A stretch of 33,217 bases of DNA from Hyphomicrobiales bacterium (lineage in GTDB: Bacteria > Pseudomonadota > Alphaproteobacteria > Rhizobiales > JAJFHC01), in NCBI GenBank assembly GCA_021775835.1, contig JAJFHC010000234.1, positions 1-33,217 of the forward strand, in the 5' to 3' direction. Under the pieces are notes generated by a model that saw nothing but the letters and a program-made list of their open reading frames with translations, was not told the DNA's origin and made no database searches. The position numbers were made by a program, and so were the translations under genes. Within the stretch, counting starts at the first letter, position 1, and each line of letters starts with the position of its first letter. Shown here piece after piece: positions 1 through 8,620 of this stretch.

Positions 1-140
1 TCAATCATCGGCGGATATTGCAGCCGATCGGTAACATCCCGCCTGCTGAAGCCGAGGAGCGATATTACGCTATGCAGGACAAAGTCCCCATGGCAGCATA
101 ACTTAAACCAAACAGCCTCCGACAATCCCGGTGCGGTTCA
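1..140 (+). mobile_element. Right end of an IS3-family insertion sequence (partial)
   Basis: The window opens inside an insertion sequence. The plus strand encodes the C-terminal tail of an IS3-type OrfB integrase, and about 40 bases after its stop codon the sequence reaches a terminal motif ending gtgcggttca at 131-140. That is the reverse complement of the TGAACCGCNCCGGG-type terminus common in the IS3 family. I place the element boundary at about 140. The left part, OrfA and the target-site duplication lie outside the window, so completeness and activity cannot be judged. The family assignment rests on remembered family consensus plus the reading frame. Confidence 0.75.
3..101 (+). CDS. 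IS3-family transposase OrfB, C-terminal fragment (cut by window start)
   Basis: A reading frame open from base 3 ends with TAA at 99-101 and gives 32 residues, including RILQPIGNIPPAEAEERYYA. This is the characteristic C-terminal tail of IS3-family OrfB (rve-type DDE integrase), usually seen as LEPIGNIPPAEAEARYYA. The catalytic D,D(35)E core lies upstream of the window. In the family, OrfB is made by programmed frameshifting from OrfA and catalyses strand transfer of a circular intermediate. The gene appears intact at its 3' end; nothing can be said about the rest. Confidence 0.8.
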   Translation, partial: NHRRILQPIGNIPPAEAEERYYAMQDKVPMAA

Positions 141-247
141 ATGCGGACCTTTGAGGTATTCGTATCGTGTCGCATTCAGGACGAGTAGAACAAACGTGCT
201 AAGTACTCTACACAGACAGATGTTGAACGGGAACGACGGGACAGCCC

Positions 248-1558
248 TTGGCCGAATCTGACTATTCGCTGCGATCAGAAGAACTGGCAGCGCAAAAGAG
301 CGCTCTTCGAGGACGTCTGATTGCAATGGCCGCAATTGTGCCGCTCATCGCGCTTGTGACGCCCTGGCCCGCACCCCTGTTTACCGTAAGCCTGATCGCC
401 ATTCTGTCAGCCCTTGGATGGTGCGCATGGCGTGTTCAGCTGTCGAGCTGGGACAGGCCGTGGTTTCAATATGCTTTTGTAACGGCAGACTGTGTCGTCG
501 TCGCCATTGCGACACTGTACCCGAACCCTCTGCTTCCTGTGGAGTTGCCACCACAATTCAGTCTACGGTTTGGCTCCTTCATCTACTTCTTCATTCTTCT
601 GGCCGGTCTTGCCTATGTATACCAACCGAAACTGGTGCTCTGGGGCGGTATATCCGCCGCCATATGCTGGTCGGTGGGTGTGCTGTTGTTGATCGCGATA
701 CCCGAAACGATCTGGCACCAGCCCTATGAACCAAGCGTAGAAGAATTAACTCAGCTCATTGGTAATCCTCATTTCATTGATGTGAGCGTTCGGGTTCAAG
801 AAGTGGTTGTCATACTGGTGGTCTCAGGTCTTCTGGCGCTTGCCGTCAGACGGTCACGCTCTGTCGCAGTGCGGCAGGCCAACTTGGCCACTGAACGATC
901 CAATCTCGCCCGATACTTTCCAAAGAAAACCGCCGAGATGCTGGCCGAGCGGTCCAATCCGTTTTCAACCCCGAGCGAACATAAATGCGCAGTTCTGTTT
1001 GCCGATCTCGTAGGCTTCACCACATGGTCTGAAAGGCACAACCCCGGCCAGACCATCGAACTTTTGCGTGATGTACACGGCAGCCTGGCTGATGTCATCT
1101 TCAGTCACGAGGGGACATTGGACAAGTTCATGGGCGACGGGTTGATGGCCACCTTTGGCACACCGGAACCGACTCCCAAGGATGCTTCCAACGCACTGGC
1201 CGCGATGCTGGAAATGGCAAACGCCTTCGAAGCCTGGAAGTCCGCGCCGGACAACACATTGGCCAATGACCTGAAACTCGCTATCGGCGTGCACTACGGC
1301 CCGGTTGTCGTCGGCAATATCGGATCGGAGCAACGTCTTGAGTTCGCTGTCCTCGGCGATACCGTCAACGTTGCCAGCCGCCTTGAGGCCGCTACCCGGG
1401 AAATCGGTTGCCGATGTTTGGTTAGCCGCGATCTCGTTGAGGCGGCGAAGGGTGAAGTTGATGCGAACGCAGCACAGCTTGTTGCTGAACTCCAACCCCA
1501 TGCCCCCGTACAACTGCGCGGGCGAACCGGGAAAGTTGAAGTGCTCCTGCTGCCCTGA
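248..1558 (+). CDS. Membrane-bound class III adenylate/guanylate cyclase
   Basis: Predicted nucleotide cyclase making cAMP (less likely cGMP) at the cytoplasmic face of the inner membrane. Residues about 25-60, 75-95, 108-128, 130-155 and 184-203 are hydrophobic and look like five or six transmembrane segments. A linker (about 205-243) leads into a class III catalytic domain (about 245-425). Visible motifs: FADLVGFTTW with the first metal-binding Asp at 253, KFMGDGLMATFG with the second at 297, and LGDTVNVASRLE near the C-terminus carrying the Asn/Arg transition-state pair. The start is TTG at 248 with a weak ribosome site; an in-frame ATG at 326 (residue 27) is an alternative that would remove only the cytoplasmic tail. 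The N-terminal membrane module probably senses an unknown signal. It is a single gene without obvious operon partners. The fold is certain; substrate preference is inferred. Confidence 0.9.
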   Translation: MAESDYSLRSEELAAQKSALRGRLIAMAAIVPLIALVTPWPAPLFTVSLIAILSALGWCAWRVQLSSWDRPWFQYAFVTADCVVVAIATLYPNPLLPVELPPQFSLRFGSFIYFFILLAGLAYVYQPKLVLWGGISAAICWSVGVLLLIAIPETIWHQPYEPSVEELTQLIGNPHFIDVSVRVQEVVVILVVSGLLALAVRRSRSVAVRQANLATERSNLARYFPKKTAEMLAERSNPFSTPSEHKCAVLFADLVGFTTWSERHNPGQTIELLRDVHGSLADVIFSHEGTLDKFMGDGLMATFGTPEPTPKDASNALAAMLEMANAFEAWKSAPDNTLANDLKLAIGVHYGPVVVGNIGSEQRLEFAVLGDTVNVASRLEAATREIGCRCLVSRDLVEAAKGEVDANAAQLVAELQPHAPVQLRGRTGKVEVLLLP

Positions 1559-1774
1559 TTCCGAGCTGCAGGACGATTAAGTCAAGAAGCAAGACCCTGT
1601 TGGACCGGCATTTTTTCCGATGACAATATGGTGGTCGCAAACTGACGAATTGGACTGAACCGTGCCTATCAGCTAAGAGACCGTTTTGTGAAACGTACGC
1701 TTTCGCCCATATTCTTGCTCGATATACGGTCGGGGCCAGACTAGGCGACGGGCCGTCCTGGAGATTTCATTTCG

Positions 1775-2755
1775 ATGAAAGCCATTACCTATCATCGGTA
1801 TGGGCCGCCCGATGTTCTTCAAATCGAGGATGTGAACAAGCCTGTTGCCGGAAGCAATGAAGTTTTGATCAAGGTGCGTGCGTGTGAGGCAACCAAATCT
1901 GACTGTGAAATGCGCCGGTTCAAATTTGCGGTGAAGTGGTTTTGGCTGCCCCTCCGACTTGCCGTTGGAATCCGAAGACCAAGGAGACGGATCCTCGGGG
2001 GTTATTTTGCCGGTGAAATCGCGTCGATGGGAGCCAGAATCACCGACTATTCAGTGGGCGATCAGGTTTTCGGCTGTGCTGGACTCAACTTCGGTGCCTA
2101 TGGCGAGTATGTCGCTTTGCCAGCAAATAGCACGATCGTCGCCATGCCAGACAATATGAACTTTGAGGAAGCTGCGGCAGTGCCACTGGGTGGGTTAAAT
2201 GCGTTGCATTTCATGCGACTTGCGCGAATCCGGCCGGCCGAAAAAGTATTGGTAAATGGGGCTGGCGGAAGCATTGGCGCACATGCGGTGCAGATTGCCA
2301 AGTCGATGGGTGCGCATGTCACTGCCGTCGACAGCGCCATAAAGGAGGATATGTTACGCCGAATCGGTTCCGACGATTTCATTGACTATTCAAATCAGAA
2401 TTTTGCGGTGAACGGACAATTGTATGACGTTGTTCTTGACATGGTTGCCGGGAGCTCCTTTTCCACTTGCATCAGAGCTCTCAATCCCGGCGGACGCTAT
2501 CTCAAGGCCAATCCGCGCCTATCGGACATGGTTCGCTCCGTTCTCACAAACAGATTCACTAACAAGGTTGCCAGCTTCGCTTTTGCTCGCGAAACAAAAG
2601 AGGAGCTGACTGCGCTCAAAGACATGATCGAAGACGGACGGATCGTATCAATCGTCGACAAAGTCTATCAAATGGAGCAAGCCCCTGATGCACATCGCCG
2701 GGTTGAGACCGAGCAACGCTGCGGAGCGGTCGTGATTGCCATCAGAAACTCATAG
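1775..2755 (+). CDS. MDR-superfamily NAD(P)-dependent oxidoreductase (quinone reductase/zinc-free alcohol dehydrogenase type)
   Basis: A 326-residue medium-chain dehydrogenase/reductase. The N-terminal GroES-like domain starts MKAITYHRYGPPDVLQIEDV, typical of quinone oxidoreductases. The Rossmann domain has the nucleotide-binding stretch VNGAGGSIGAHAVQIAKSMG (about residues 161-180). The usual catalytic-zinc ligands are not evident: Cys-His of classical alcohol dehydrogenases is replaced around ACEATKSDCE, so I favour a zinc-independent enzyme reducing quinones or enones with NAD(P)H. Length is normal for the family (about 320-340). The gene sits alone between the cyclase and the convergent molybdoenzyme operon, with a purine-rich ctggag before the ATG. 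The substrate is unknown. Confidence 0.88.
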   Translation: MKAITYHRYGPPDVLQIEDVNKPVAGSNEVLIKVRACEATKSDCEMRRFKFAVKWFWLPLRLAVGIRRPRRRILGGYFAGEIASMGARITDYSVGDQVFGCAGLNFGAYGEYVALPANSTIVAMPDNMNFEEAAAVPLGGLNALHFMRLARIRPAEKVLVNGAGGSIGAHAVQIAKSMGAHVTAVDSAIKEDMLRRIGSDDFIDYSNQNFAVNGQLYDVVLDMVAGSSFSTCIRALNPGGRYLKANPRLSDMVRSVLTNRFTNKVASFAFARETKEELTALKDMIEDGRIVSIVDKVYQMEQAPDAHRRVETEQRCGAVVIAIRNS

Positions 2756-2948
2756 TGAGAGGCCAACTGCCGGGAAGTAACATGCCTGCATTTGGCACTT
2801 AGGAGAAGCCGATGTTGCGTGTTCGTTCCGTCTGTTCCTGAGACCAAAGCAGACGTCATTGCTCCCCCGAATTCTGATGGAATCCGGTCGGAAATCGAAA
2901 GAAAATATCAAAAAGATACGCGGAGCGTGCGGTGTCTTGTCTTTTGCC

Positions 2949-2980
2949 AGGCTGTTGAACGGGCCTGTCCGAAACAGCCT
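2949..2980 (-). terminator. Stem-loop after the molybdenum hydroxylase operon
   Basis: An 8-bp perfect inverted repeat, aggctgtt at 2949-2956 and aacagcct at 2973-2980, lies about 35 bases past the stop codon of the last gene of the minus-strand operon and also faces the convergent oxidoreductase gene. There is no clear U-tract, so it may be a 3'-end stabiliser or half of a bidirectional terminator rather than a canonical intrinsic terminator. The rest of 2756-3012 shows nothing convincing. Confidence 0.3.
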
Positions 2981-3012
2981 GCGCCCGGTATCGTTTCACC
3001 CCTCAATCGGTG

Positions 3013-3258
3013 TCACCCGCCCTTGAGCTGCGGGATCAGGAAAACCTCGCTGTCGGGATTGACGGGCGCGGTCAGGTCGCTGGCGATGACCTTGCCGTCA
3101 ACGGCAACCGAAACGCCGGCCTCGACCACGGAGTCAAGACCCGGATGGACCTGGACGATGCCCTTCAGGACATCGCCCACGGTCCGGGCCTCTACCTCGA
3201 TCTTGTCCTGGCCGCCGGTGAACCGGCGCAACCCCGACCACAGATTGACTTCAACCAT
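3013..3258 (-). CDS. MoaD/ThiS-like sulfur-carrier (ubiquitin-fold) protein
   Basis: A protein of 81 residues starting MVEVNLWSGLRRFTGG and ending PQLKGG. A small beta-grasp size, an acidic variable middle and a C-terminal Gly-Gly immediately before the stop are hallmarks of MoaD/ThiS proteins, which are adenylated and thiocarboxylated at that glycine to deliver sulfur. The ATG at 3256-3258 overlaps the end of the molybdenum-subunit gene by 8 bases, indicating translational coupling, so I chose this start over a longer upstream reading frame. Being last in a molybdenum hydroxylase operon, it may donate sulfur for molybdopterin or for the terminal sulfido ligand, or act as a dedicated tag; this is inference. 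No adenylating (MoeB-like) partner is in the window. Confidence 0.8.
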   Translation of the reverse strand: MVEVNLWSGLRRFTGGQDKIEVEARTVGDVLKGIVQVHPGLDSVVEAGVSVAVDGKVIASDLTAPVNPDSEVFLIPQLKGG

Positions 3259-5500
3259 CGCTCTTCCGGTCCAGCGCATCCAGGATGCGCGGTGGTGACA
3301 TCGGCAGTTGCTTGAGACGCACGCCGGCGGCACCCGACACCGCATTGGCGATGGCGGCGAGCGGCGGGCAGATCGAGGTCTCGCCGACGCCGCGCACCCC
3401 ATAAGGGTGGCCCGGGTTCGGCACTTCCACGATCACCGTGTCGATCATCGGCAGGTCGGAGGCCACGGGAATGCGGTAATCCAGGAAGTTCGCATTCTGC
3501 AGGCGGCCGTCCTCGCCATAGATATATTCCTCGTTCAGCGCCCAGCCGATGCCCTGTGCGGCACCGCCCTGGTACTGGCCTTCCACGTAGGTCGGGTGGA
3601 TCGCCTTGCCGGCATCCTGCACGACCGTGTAGCGCTCGACGCTGGTCTGGCCGGTTTCCTTGTCCACCTTGGCATCGACGATATGGGTGGCAAAGCTGAC
3701 ACCTGCGCCGTCGGGGGTGGCTTCGAAGTGGCCGACGATCGGCCCGCCCGTGCGGCCCATGCTGCGGGTAATTCTGGCCAGCGGCAACGGGTCGAAGTCA
3801 CCGGCATTGGGACCCGATGGTTTGGCGCAACCGTCTTCCCAGACAACCGCCTCGGCGTCGATGCCCCATTTGGCAGCGGCCCGGGCACACAGTCTCTTGA
3901 CCGCATCCCTGGACGCCTCGATCGCGGCCAGGCCGCTGGCATAGGTCACCCGCGAGCCGTGGCTGATCTCGTTGTAGCCAAGCGTTGCCGTGTCCGCGAT
4001 CGTGGTGCGGACCTTGTCGTAAGGTATGCCGAGTTCTTCCGCCACGATCTGGCACATCGAGGCGCGGCTGCCGCCGATATCGGGGGTGCCCACCGACAGT
4101 GCGGCAGTGCCGTCTTCCGACAGCGCCAGCGTGACCGCGGTCTCGCCACCGTGATTGAACCAGAAGCCGCAGGAAACCCCCCGGCCGTAGCCTTCCGCAA
4201 GCGGTGCGGAGTAATGCGGATGGGACTTTGCCGCCTCAAGGGTTTCAACCAGCCCGATGCGGTCGAAGGCCGGGCCGAATGAAGCCTTGGTGCCTTCTTT
4301 TGACGCATTCATCAGCCGGGTGTCGATCGGGTCGAGCCCGAGCTTGTTGCACAACTCATCAATCACCGACTCCACCGCAAATGCCGCCATGGGCGATCCC
4401 GGTGCCCGGTAGGCCGCCTGCTTGGGGCGGTTGGCGATGACGTCGTAGCCGATCTGCAGAACGTTCTCCAGGGCATAGGGCGCAAAGGCGCACATGGCCG
4501 TAAACTCCATCGGCGCGCCGGGGAAGGCACCGCCCTGCAGCCGGAATACGCCCTTGGCGGCTGTGATGCGGCCTTCCTTGGTCATGCCGATCTTGATGTC
4601 CATCGACGTCGACGAGGTTGGCCCGGTCGCCTTGAAGACTTCCGCCCGGCTCATCACCAGTTTGACCGGCCGGTTCGACTTGCGTGACAGGGCCAGCGCA
4701 ACGGGCTCGATAAAGACTGCCGTCTTGCCGCCGAAACCACCGCCGATTTCCGATGCCGTCACCCGGATCTGGCTGGCGTCAGTGCCCAGCACTTGTGCGC
4801 ATATTTTCTGGACATTGAAATGGCCTTGCGTACAGCACCAGACCTCGCCCCTGCCATCCGAGCCAAGCTGGGCCAGACACGCGTGGGGTTCGATGTAGCC
4901 CTGATGGGTCGCTTCGGTCTTGAAGCTGTCCTCGATAATCAGGTCGGCTTCGGCGAACCCTTGGTCCACATCGCCGTGTCCGCTCTCGTGATAGCGCACC
5001 ACATTGGGGTGCAGGCCTTCCGGCACGGATTTGTCTGCGGCACCCGCCCGAAGGACGGGCGCATCCGGCGCCATTGCCAGATCCACATCTGTGACGTGCG
5101 GCAGCTTCTCGTACTCGATCTCGATCAGCTTGGCGGCATCGCGCGCCGCCAGCGGCGTGGTCGCGGCAACCGCGGCAACCGCATGGCCGTCGTAGAGAGC
5201 TGTGTCGCTGGCCATGACATTTTCAAGAACGTCCCAGTCGCCGCCGGTCAGGCCTTCGGCAAAGTCTGCCCGGGTCACCACGGCTTTCACATCCGGCGAC
5301 GCTTCGGCTTTCGAGGCGTCGATCCTGACAATCCTTGCATGGGCGTGGGGCGACCGGACGATGGCGCCATGCAGCATGCCGGGCGCGGAGATATCGGCGC
5401 CGAACCGGGCGCGGCCTGTGACCTTGTCGATTCCGTCTGGCCTGTCCGGCCGGGTGCCGACAACCTTGAAACTGTCTGGGCTATTTCCGTCAGCAGCCAT
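3251..5500 (-). CDS. Molybdenum hydroxylase large subunit (xanthine dehydrogenase/CoxL superfamily)
   Basis: A 749-residue molybdopterin-binding subunit of a three-subunit hydroxylase that would oxidise an aldehyde, purine or other N-heterocycle by water-derived hydroxylation. The N-terminal a/b hammerhead domain begins at VVGTRPDRPDGIDKVTGRA; the central region has the Gly-rich Moco contacts TQGHFNVQK and EIGGGFGGKT, then AAYRAPGSPMAAFA. Near the C-terminus GVRGVGETSICPP holds the catalytic Glu (about 707). The loop AYRAPG resembles xanthine or aldehyde dehydrogenases rather than the CO dehydrogenase AYRCSFR signature, so CO oxidation is unlikely. Start and stop codons abut or overlap both neighbours (TAATG at 5500, ATGGTTGA at 3251-3258). 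No signal peptide, so cytoplasmic. The substrate cannot be read from sequence. Confidence 0.92.
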   Translation of the reverse strand: MAADGNSPDSFKVVGTRPDRPDGIDKVTGRARFGADISAPGMLHGAIVRSPHAHARIVRIDASKAEASPDVKAVVTRADFAEGLTGGDWDVLENVMASDTALYDGHAVAAVAATTPLAARDAAKLIEIEYEKLPHVTDVDLAMAPDAPVLRAGAADKSVPEGLHPNVVRYHESGHGDVDQGFAEADLIIEDSFKTEATHQGYIEPHACLAQLGSDGRGEVWCCTQGHFNVQKICAQVLGTDASQIRVTASEIGGGFGGKTAVFIEPVALALSRKSNRPVKLVMSRAEVFKATGPTSSTSMDIKIGMTKEGRITAAKGVFRLQGGAFPGAPMEFTAMCAFAPYALENVLQIGYDVIANRPKQAAYRAPGSPMAAFAVESVIDELCNKLGLDPIDTRLMNASKEGTKASFGPAFDRIGLVETLEAAKSHPHYSAPLAEGYGRGVSCGFWFNHGGETAVTLALSEDGTAALSVGTPDIGGSRASMCQIVAEELGIPYDKVRTTIADTATLGYNEISHGSRVTYASGLAAIEASRDAVKRLCARAAAKWGIDAEAVVWEDGCAKPSGPNAGDFDPLPLARITRSMGRTGGPIVGHFEATPDGAGVSFATHIVDAKVDKETGQTSVERYTVVQDAGKAIHPTYVEGQYQGGAAQGIGWALNEEYIYGEDGRLQNANFLDYRIPVASDLPMIDTVIVEVPNPGHPYGVRGVGETSICPPLAAIANAVSGAAGVRLKQLPMSPPRILDALDRKSDG

Positions 5501-5979
5501 TACGATGCCTTCCTGAGTTCAGCGGCTGTGTCCATCACAGCCCGGATGATTTTGTCGTAACCCGTGCAGCGGCACAGGTTGCCGGCGAGCCAGTAACGCA
5601 CTTCGGTTTCGCTCGGATCGGGGTTCTTTTCCAGCAACGCCTTTGTGGCAACGAGGACACCCGGTGTGCAGATGCCGCATTGCATGGCGCCGTACTCGAT
5701 GAAATTTTTCTGCAGCGGGTGCAGTTCCTCGCCCTGGGCGATGCCCTCGACAGTGTCGATAGACTTGCCGTCGGCTTCGGCGCCGAGCACCAGGCACGAA
5801 CAGACAAGCCGTCCGTCCATGGTCACGGAACAGGCGCCGCAGTCGCCGGTGCCGCAGCCTTCCTTGGCACCCGTCAGGCCCAGCTTGTCGCGCAGGGCGT
5901 CGAGCAGGGTTTCGCGGGGATCGCACAGGAACTCGGTCTCATCCCCGTTTACGGTTGTGTTGACGTGAATCATGCTCAT
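5500..5979 (-). CDS. Molybdenum hydroxylase 2Fe-2S subunit
   Basis: A 159-residue small subunit passing electrons from molybdenum to FAD through two [2Fe-2S] clusters. The plant-type ferredoxin domain has GCGTGDCGACSV followed by VCSC (Cys 42, 47, 50 and 62). The helical second domain has QCGICTPG (Cys 101, 104) and LCRCTGYD (Cys 136, 138). All eight ligands are present. The start at 5979 is preceded by gaggaa at good spacing and overlaps the FAD-subunit stop as ATGA; a longer upstream frame would intrude into that gene. The stop overlaps the large-subunit ATG (TAATG). Length is normal for CoxS/XdhC-type subunits. Confidence 0.94.
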   Translation of the reverse strand: MSMIHVNTTVNGDETEFLCDPRETLLDALRDKLGLTGAKEGCGTGDCGACSVTMDGRLVCSCLVLGAEADGKSIDTVEGIAQGEELHPLQKNFIEYGAMQCGICTPGVLVATKALLEKNPDPSETEVRYWLAGNLCRCTGYDKIIRAVMDTAAELRKAS

Positions 5980-6836
5980 TGGGAATTCCTCGCACGGTCG
6001 TAAGCTATCCTGGCGGCACGCCGGGCCAGCACGCCGGCCACTTGGGTGCGGAACTTGATGGTGCCGCGTTTGTCGTCGATCGGGTTGCACGCCGCCGACG
6101 CCGCGGCGGCCATGGCAGCCAGGCTTGCGTCATCGAGTGTCGTGCCGATGATCGCCGTGGCGGCATCTTCGACCACGACGGCTGTAGGGGCGACGGCGCC
6201 AAGGCAAACTTTGGCCTCGGTAACCGTGTCGCCGTCCAGGCGCAGGTTGACGCCGCAGCCGACCACCGCGATATCCATTTCGGTGCGCGGTATGAACCGC
6301 AGGTAGGCGTCTCCGCCATTTGTCCCGCGCGCGGGCACGTGAACCGCGCTGACCACTTCGCCTTTGGCAAGGCTGGTGCTGCCCGGTCCGGTGGGGATGT
6401 CCTCAACCGCCACCGTGCGGTCGCCGCCGGGGCCGGTGACCGTGACGGTAACGCCTGCGGCGATCATGGCCGGCACGCTGTCAGCCGCCGGCGAACCGTT
6501 GCACAGGTTGCCCACGAGCGTCGCGCGGCCCTGTATCTGGGTTGAGCCGATCAGGTCCATGGATTCCACAATTCCCGGCCAGTCCTTGTGCAGCGATGGA
6601 TGCTCGGACATTTCCGCACCGGTAACGGCGACGCCAATGCGCCAGCCACCGCCCTCGGCGGCGATCTCCTTGACACCTTCAATCTTCTTCACATCGATCA
6701 GGTCGTCGGGGGTGACGGCATCGGCGCGCAACTGCACCAGAACATCGGTGCCGCCGGCCAAAAACCGTGTCACGCCATCCGCTTCGGCGGCGATAGCGAC
6801 AGCAGCGTCAAAACTGCTGGGACTGTGATAACGCAT
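5976..6836 (-). CDS. Molybdenum hydroxylase FAD-binding subunit (CoxM-like)
   Basis: A 286-residue medium subunit and first gene of the minus-strand operon. It binds FAD and hands electrons to the final acceptor. The family signature FLAGGTDVLVQLRADAVTPD (about residues 25-44) matches the AGGTDL-type FAD pyrophosphate loop, and GRATLVGNLCNGSPAADSVP (about 103-122) matches the second conserved FAD-binding stretch. The C-terminal CO-dehydrogenase-flavoprotein-like domain follows. The stop overlaps the next start by four bases. The 150-base gap upstream (6837-6988) is AT-richer than the genes and should carry the operon promoter, though I see no confident box. Acceptor specificity (NAD or quinone) is unresolved. 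Confidence 0.92.
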   Translation of the reverse strand: MRYHSPSSFDAAVAIAAEADGVTRFLAGGTDVLVQLRADAVTPDDLIDVKKIEGVKEIAAEGGGWRIGVAVTGAEMSEHPSLHKDWPGIVESMDLIGSTQIQGRATLVGNLCNGSPAADSVPAMIAAGVTVTVTGPGGDRTVAVEDIPTGPGSTSLAKGEVVSAVHVPARGTNGGDAYLRFIPRTEMDIAVVGCGVNLRLDGDTVTEAKVCLGAVAPTAVVVEDAATAIIGTTLDDASLAAMAAAASAACNPIDDKRGTIKFRTQVAGVLARRAARIAYDRARNSQ

Positions 6837-6988
6837 GTATTCTCCTAATATTCCACAACACGACCACTCGGTCGCATGCCATCGCGAAACTGGTCAATTT
6901 TCATGTGGGTTCGATAACGGGAACGATTGTAAGACCTGGAACAAAGATAACAACCCGCGCTACCACATATTGAAAAAGACGGCGAATC

Positions 6989-7879
6989 CTAATTTGCCGA
7001 AGGGCAGACATCTCGCACGATCTTTCGGATCAGGGGTGTCGATTTTTTTCTCTCCATTCCGGGCTCGAATCGCCTGTCGTACAAGATGCGCAGCATGAGC
7101 ATGTCCGCACTGGCTTGCGCGCGCGTTGGGGAAAGATTCCCGGACAACAGGGAAAGCGGGTTTTTCACGATCGTGCGCGTCAGCCCCAGTGACTGCAGCA
7201 CAACACGCATCGTGCAGGCGGAGATATGGGGACCAAAACCAGGAACCACAGCGCGAGCCTTGTCGATGTTTCCAAGCCCGTCAATGCGCGCGGCATAGAA
7301 ACAGCCCTTGCCATCTCGTAACATCTCCCGGTCATGGCGCAAGGCGGATCTGATCCGGCGGGCAAGCAGACTCACTTCCGGCGCGCCAAGTGTTGGGGCC
7401 GAGCGATCGTAAAGCAGTTCGTAGTCCGCGACGCTGCCGGCGACGAAAATTGCGAAATTCCGGTTCTCACCTGACGGCGTATCCGGAAAGTTCATGTCGA
7501 GGTCGAAACCTGGATTGCCATGCGTCAGGAAATTGAATTGAAGGACAACACTAAGGCCACTGTCGGCCTTGTAAATATCGGTGTCTTTCAAACGCAGCAG
7601 CTCGAATCGTACCGGCCTGGACCACTTTGCAACTCTTGCTTCGGGACGGGCGTCTGGCCAAGTGCCCTTGTCGAATGCCGTGGCTTTGAAATGTTCGACG
7701 GCGCTTGCGACATTAATCCCGGCTGCCTTGCAAAGCCCGCCTTCCTGCCAGTCGAACGCCCAGGTATCGTCGGATTTCTCACCGGCGGACGCAACCATTG
7801 CCGAGCACAACATCAATGCTGCGGTGAAGAGGAGGTGCAACCGGACCCAACGTTTTTGATCACTAACTTTTTCGGGCAT
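6989..7879 (-). CDS. Exported protein of unknown function (DUF2927-like)
   Basis: A 296-residue protein with a Sec-type signal peptide: charged start MPEKVSDQKRW, hydrophobic LHLLFTAALMLCSAMVASA, and a likely cleavage after ASA near residue 32. The mature part contains ARVAKWSRPVRFELL and later SALRHDREMLRDGKGCFYAA and VLQSLGLT. This arrangement reminds me of alphaproteobacterial DUF2927 proteins, but the match is from memory. Four Cys residues (near 50, 193, 218 and 293) could form disulfides in the periplasm. It is encoded downstream of nothing obvious, and the divergent gene at 8054 shares its upstream region. No catalytic motif is recognised. Confidence 0.7.
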   Translation of the reverse strand: MPEKVSDQKRWVRLHLLFTAALMLCSAMVASAGEKSDDTWAFDWQEGGLCKAAGINVASAVEHFKATAFDKGTWPDARPEARVAKWSRPVRFELLRLKDTDIYKADSGLSVVLQFNFLTHGNPGFDLDMNFPDTPSGENRNFAIFVAGSVADYELLYDRSAPTLGAPEVSLLARRIRSALRHDREMLRDGKGCFYAARIDGLGNIDKARAVVPGFGPHISACTMRVVLQSLGLTRTIVKNPLSLLSGNLSPTRAQASADMLMLRILYDRRFEPGMERKKSTPLIRKIVRDVCPSAN

Positions 7880-8053
7880 ATTGATGGGAGGGACTTTTCC
7901 TAAAACGTCTGCTCAGGGGAGTATTATTGCCCTATTCAGTAAGCGTCCGCCACTTCTCATAAGTGCCATAAGGAAATACGCTGCCTGAATCTCCTGCATA
8001 TCCAAACGGTTTCGGATAGATTTATGGAAACGGGAGAAGTGAAGACGCAGACG

Positions 8054-8620
8054 ATGGGTACTGATATTGAATTTTGTGTTGAGCGCCGCGAAAGTAACGA
8101 GTGGGTGTCCTGTGACACGTGGACCCGTAATCCGGATCCTGCCGGCTTTCTGACGGGCCAAGATTTCCTCGTCGATACTTGCTGGGGCGATCGGGAATAT
8201 GACGTATTCTCCATTCTGGCTGGCGTCAGGAGCACCGGCGATTACACCGCCATTGCGCCGCTTCGCGAACTGCCTGATGACATGTCGGAAAATCTCGCGA
8301 CGCATGCGCGCGATCGTGTTGGGGATGGGTGGGGCCACTCCCCAAGCTGGCTGACCTTGGCAGAAATCCTGGCGTTTGACTGGGACCAACACATCACGTT
8401 GGAAGGTTATGCCCGTGCAAGTCATTTCCACAGATGGGTGTGTTCGGGCCGTCGCGAGGCCGGCATGCCGCCACCAGATCTGTTCAAACTCATTGAGGTG
8501 AAAGAGTTGGGTCATGCGCTGTTAAGTGAAGAAGAGATCTTTGAGAGAACCGAACCGATCGGTAATCCATACGAAACAAAAAGATGTTTCACGCGAGGTC
8601 CGGCTCACGGCAGAAGTTGA
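8054..8620 (+). CDS. Conserved protein of unknown function (MGTDIxxxVERR family)
   Basis: A protein of 188 residues starting MGTDIEFCVERRESNEWVSC. The opening MGTDI-x3-VE-R followed by a Trp-rich strand, then YDVFSILAGVR and LRELPDDMS, matches a family I remember from phages and scattered bacteria whose members begin with MGxDIH. On that basis I chose the ATG at 8054 rather than the in-frame ATG at 8024, which would add ten residues. A purine-rich gggagaag lies about 15 bases before 8054. No enzyme motif is visible; the many Trp and acidic residues suggest a soluble cytoplasmic protein. It may be a phage or mobile-element derived gene. An overlapping 200-residue frame on the minus strand is a shadow. 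Confidence 0.6.
   Translation: MGTDIEFCVERRESNEWVSCDTWTRNPDPAGFLTGQDFLVDTCWGDREYDVFSILAGVRSTGDYTAIAPLRELPDDMSENLATHARDRVGDGWGHSPSWLTLAEILAFDWDQHITLEGYARASHFHRWVCSGRREAGMPPPDLFKLIEVKELGHALLSEEEIFERTEPIGNPYETKRCFTRGPAHGRS

Noticed and set aside
2792..3298. 168-codon plus-strand frame
   Set aside because: It overlaps the MoaD-like gene antisense and its 5' part has no coding character.
3308..4282. 324-codon plus-strand frame over the molybdenum subunit gene
   Set aside because: Antisense shadow of the large-subunit gene, whose motifs and operon overlaps are clear.
4793..5560. 255-codon plus-strand frame
   Set aside because: Also antisense to the molybdenum hydroxylase genes; no recognisable protein pattern.
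7913..8515. 200-codon minus-strand frame opposite the gene at 8054
   Set aside because: The plus-strand frame has a family-like start (MGTDI) and motifs; the minus frame has none.
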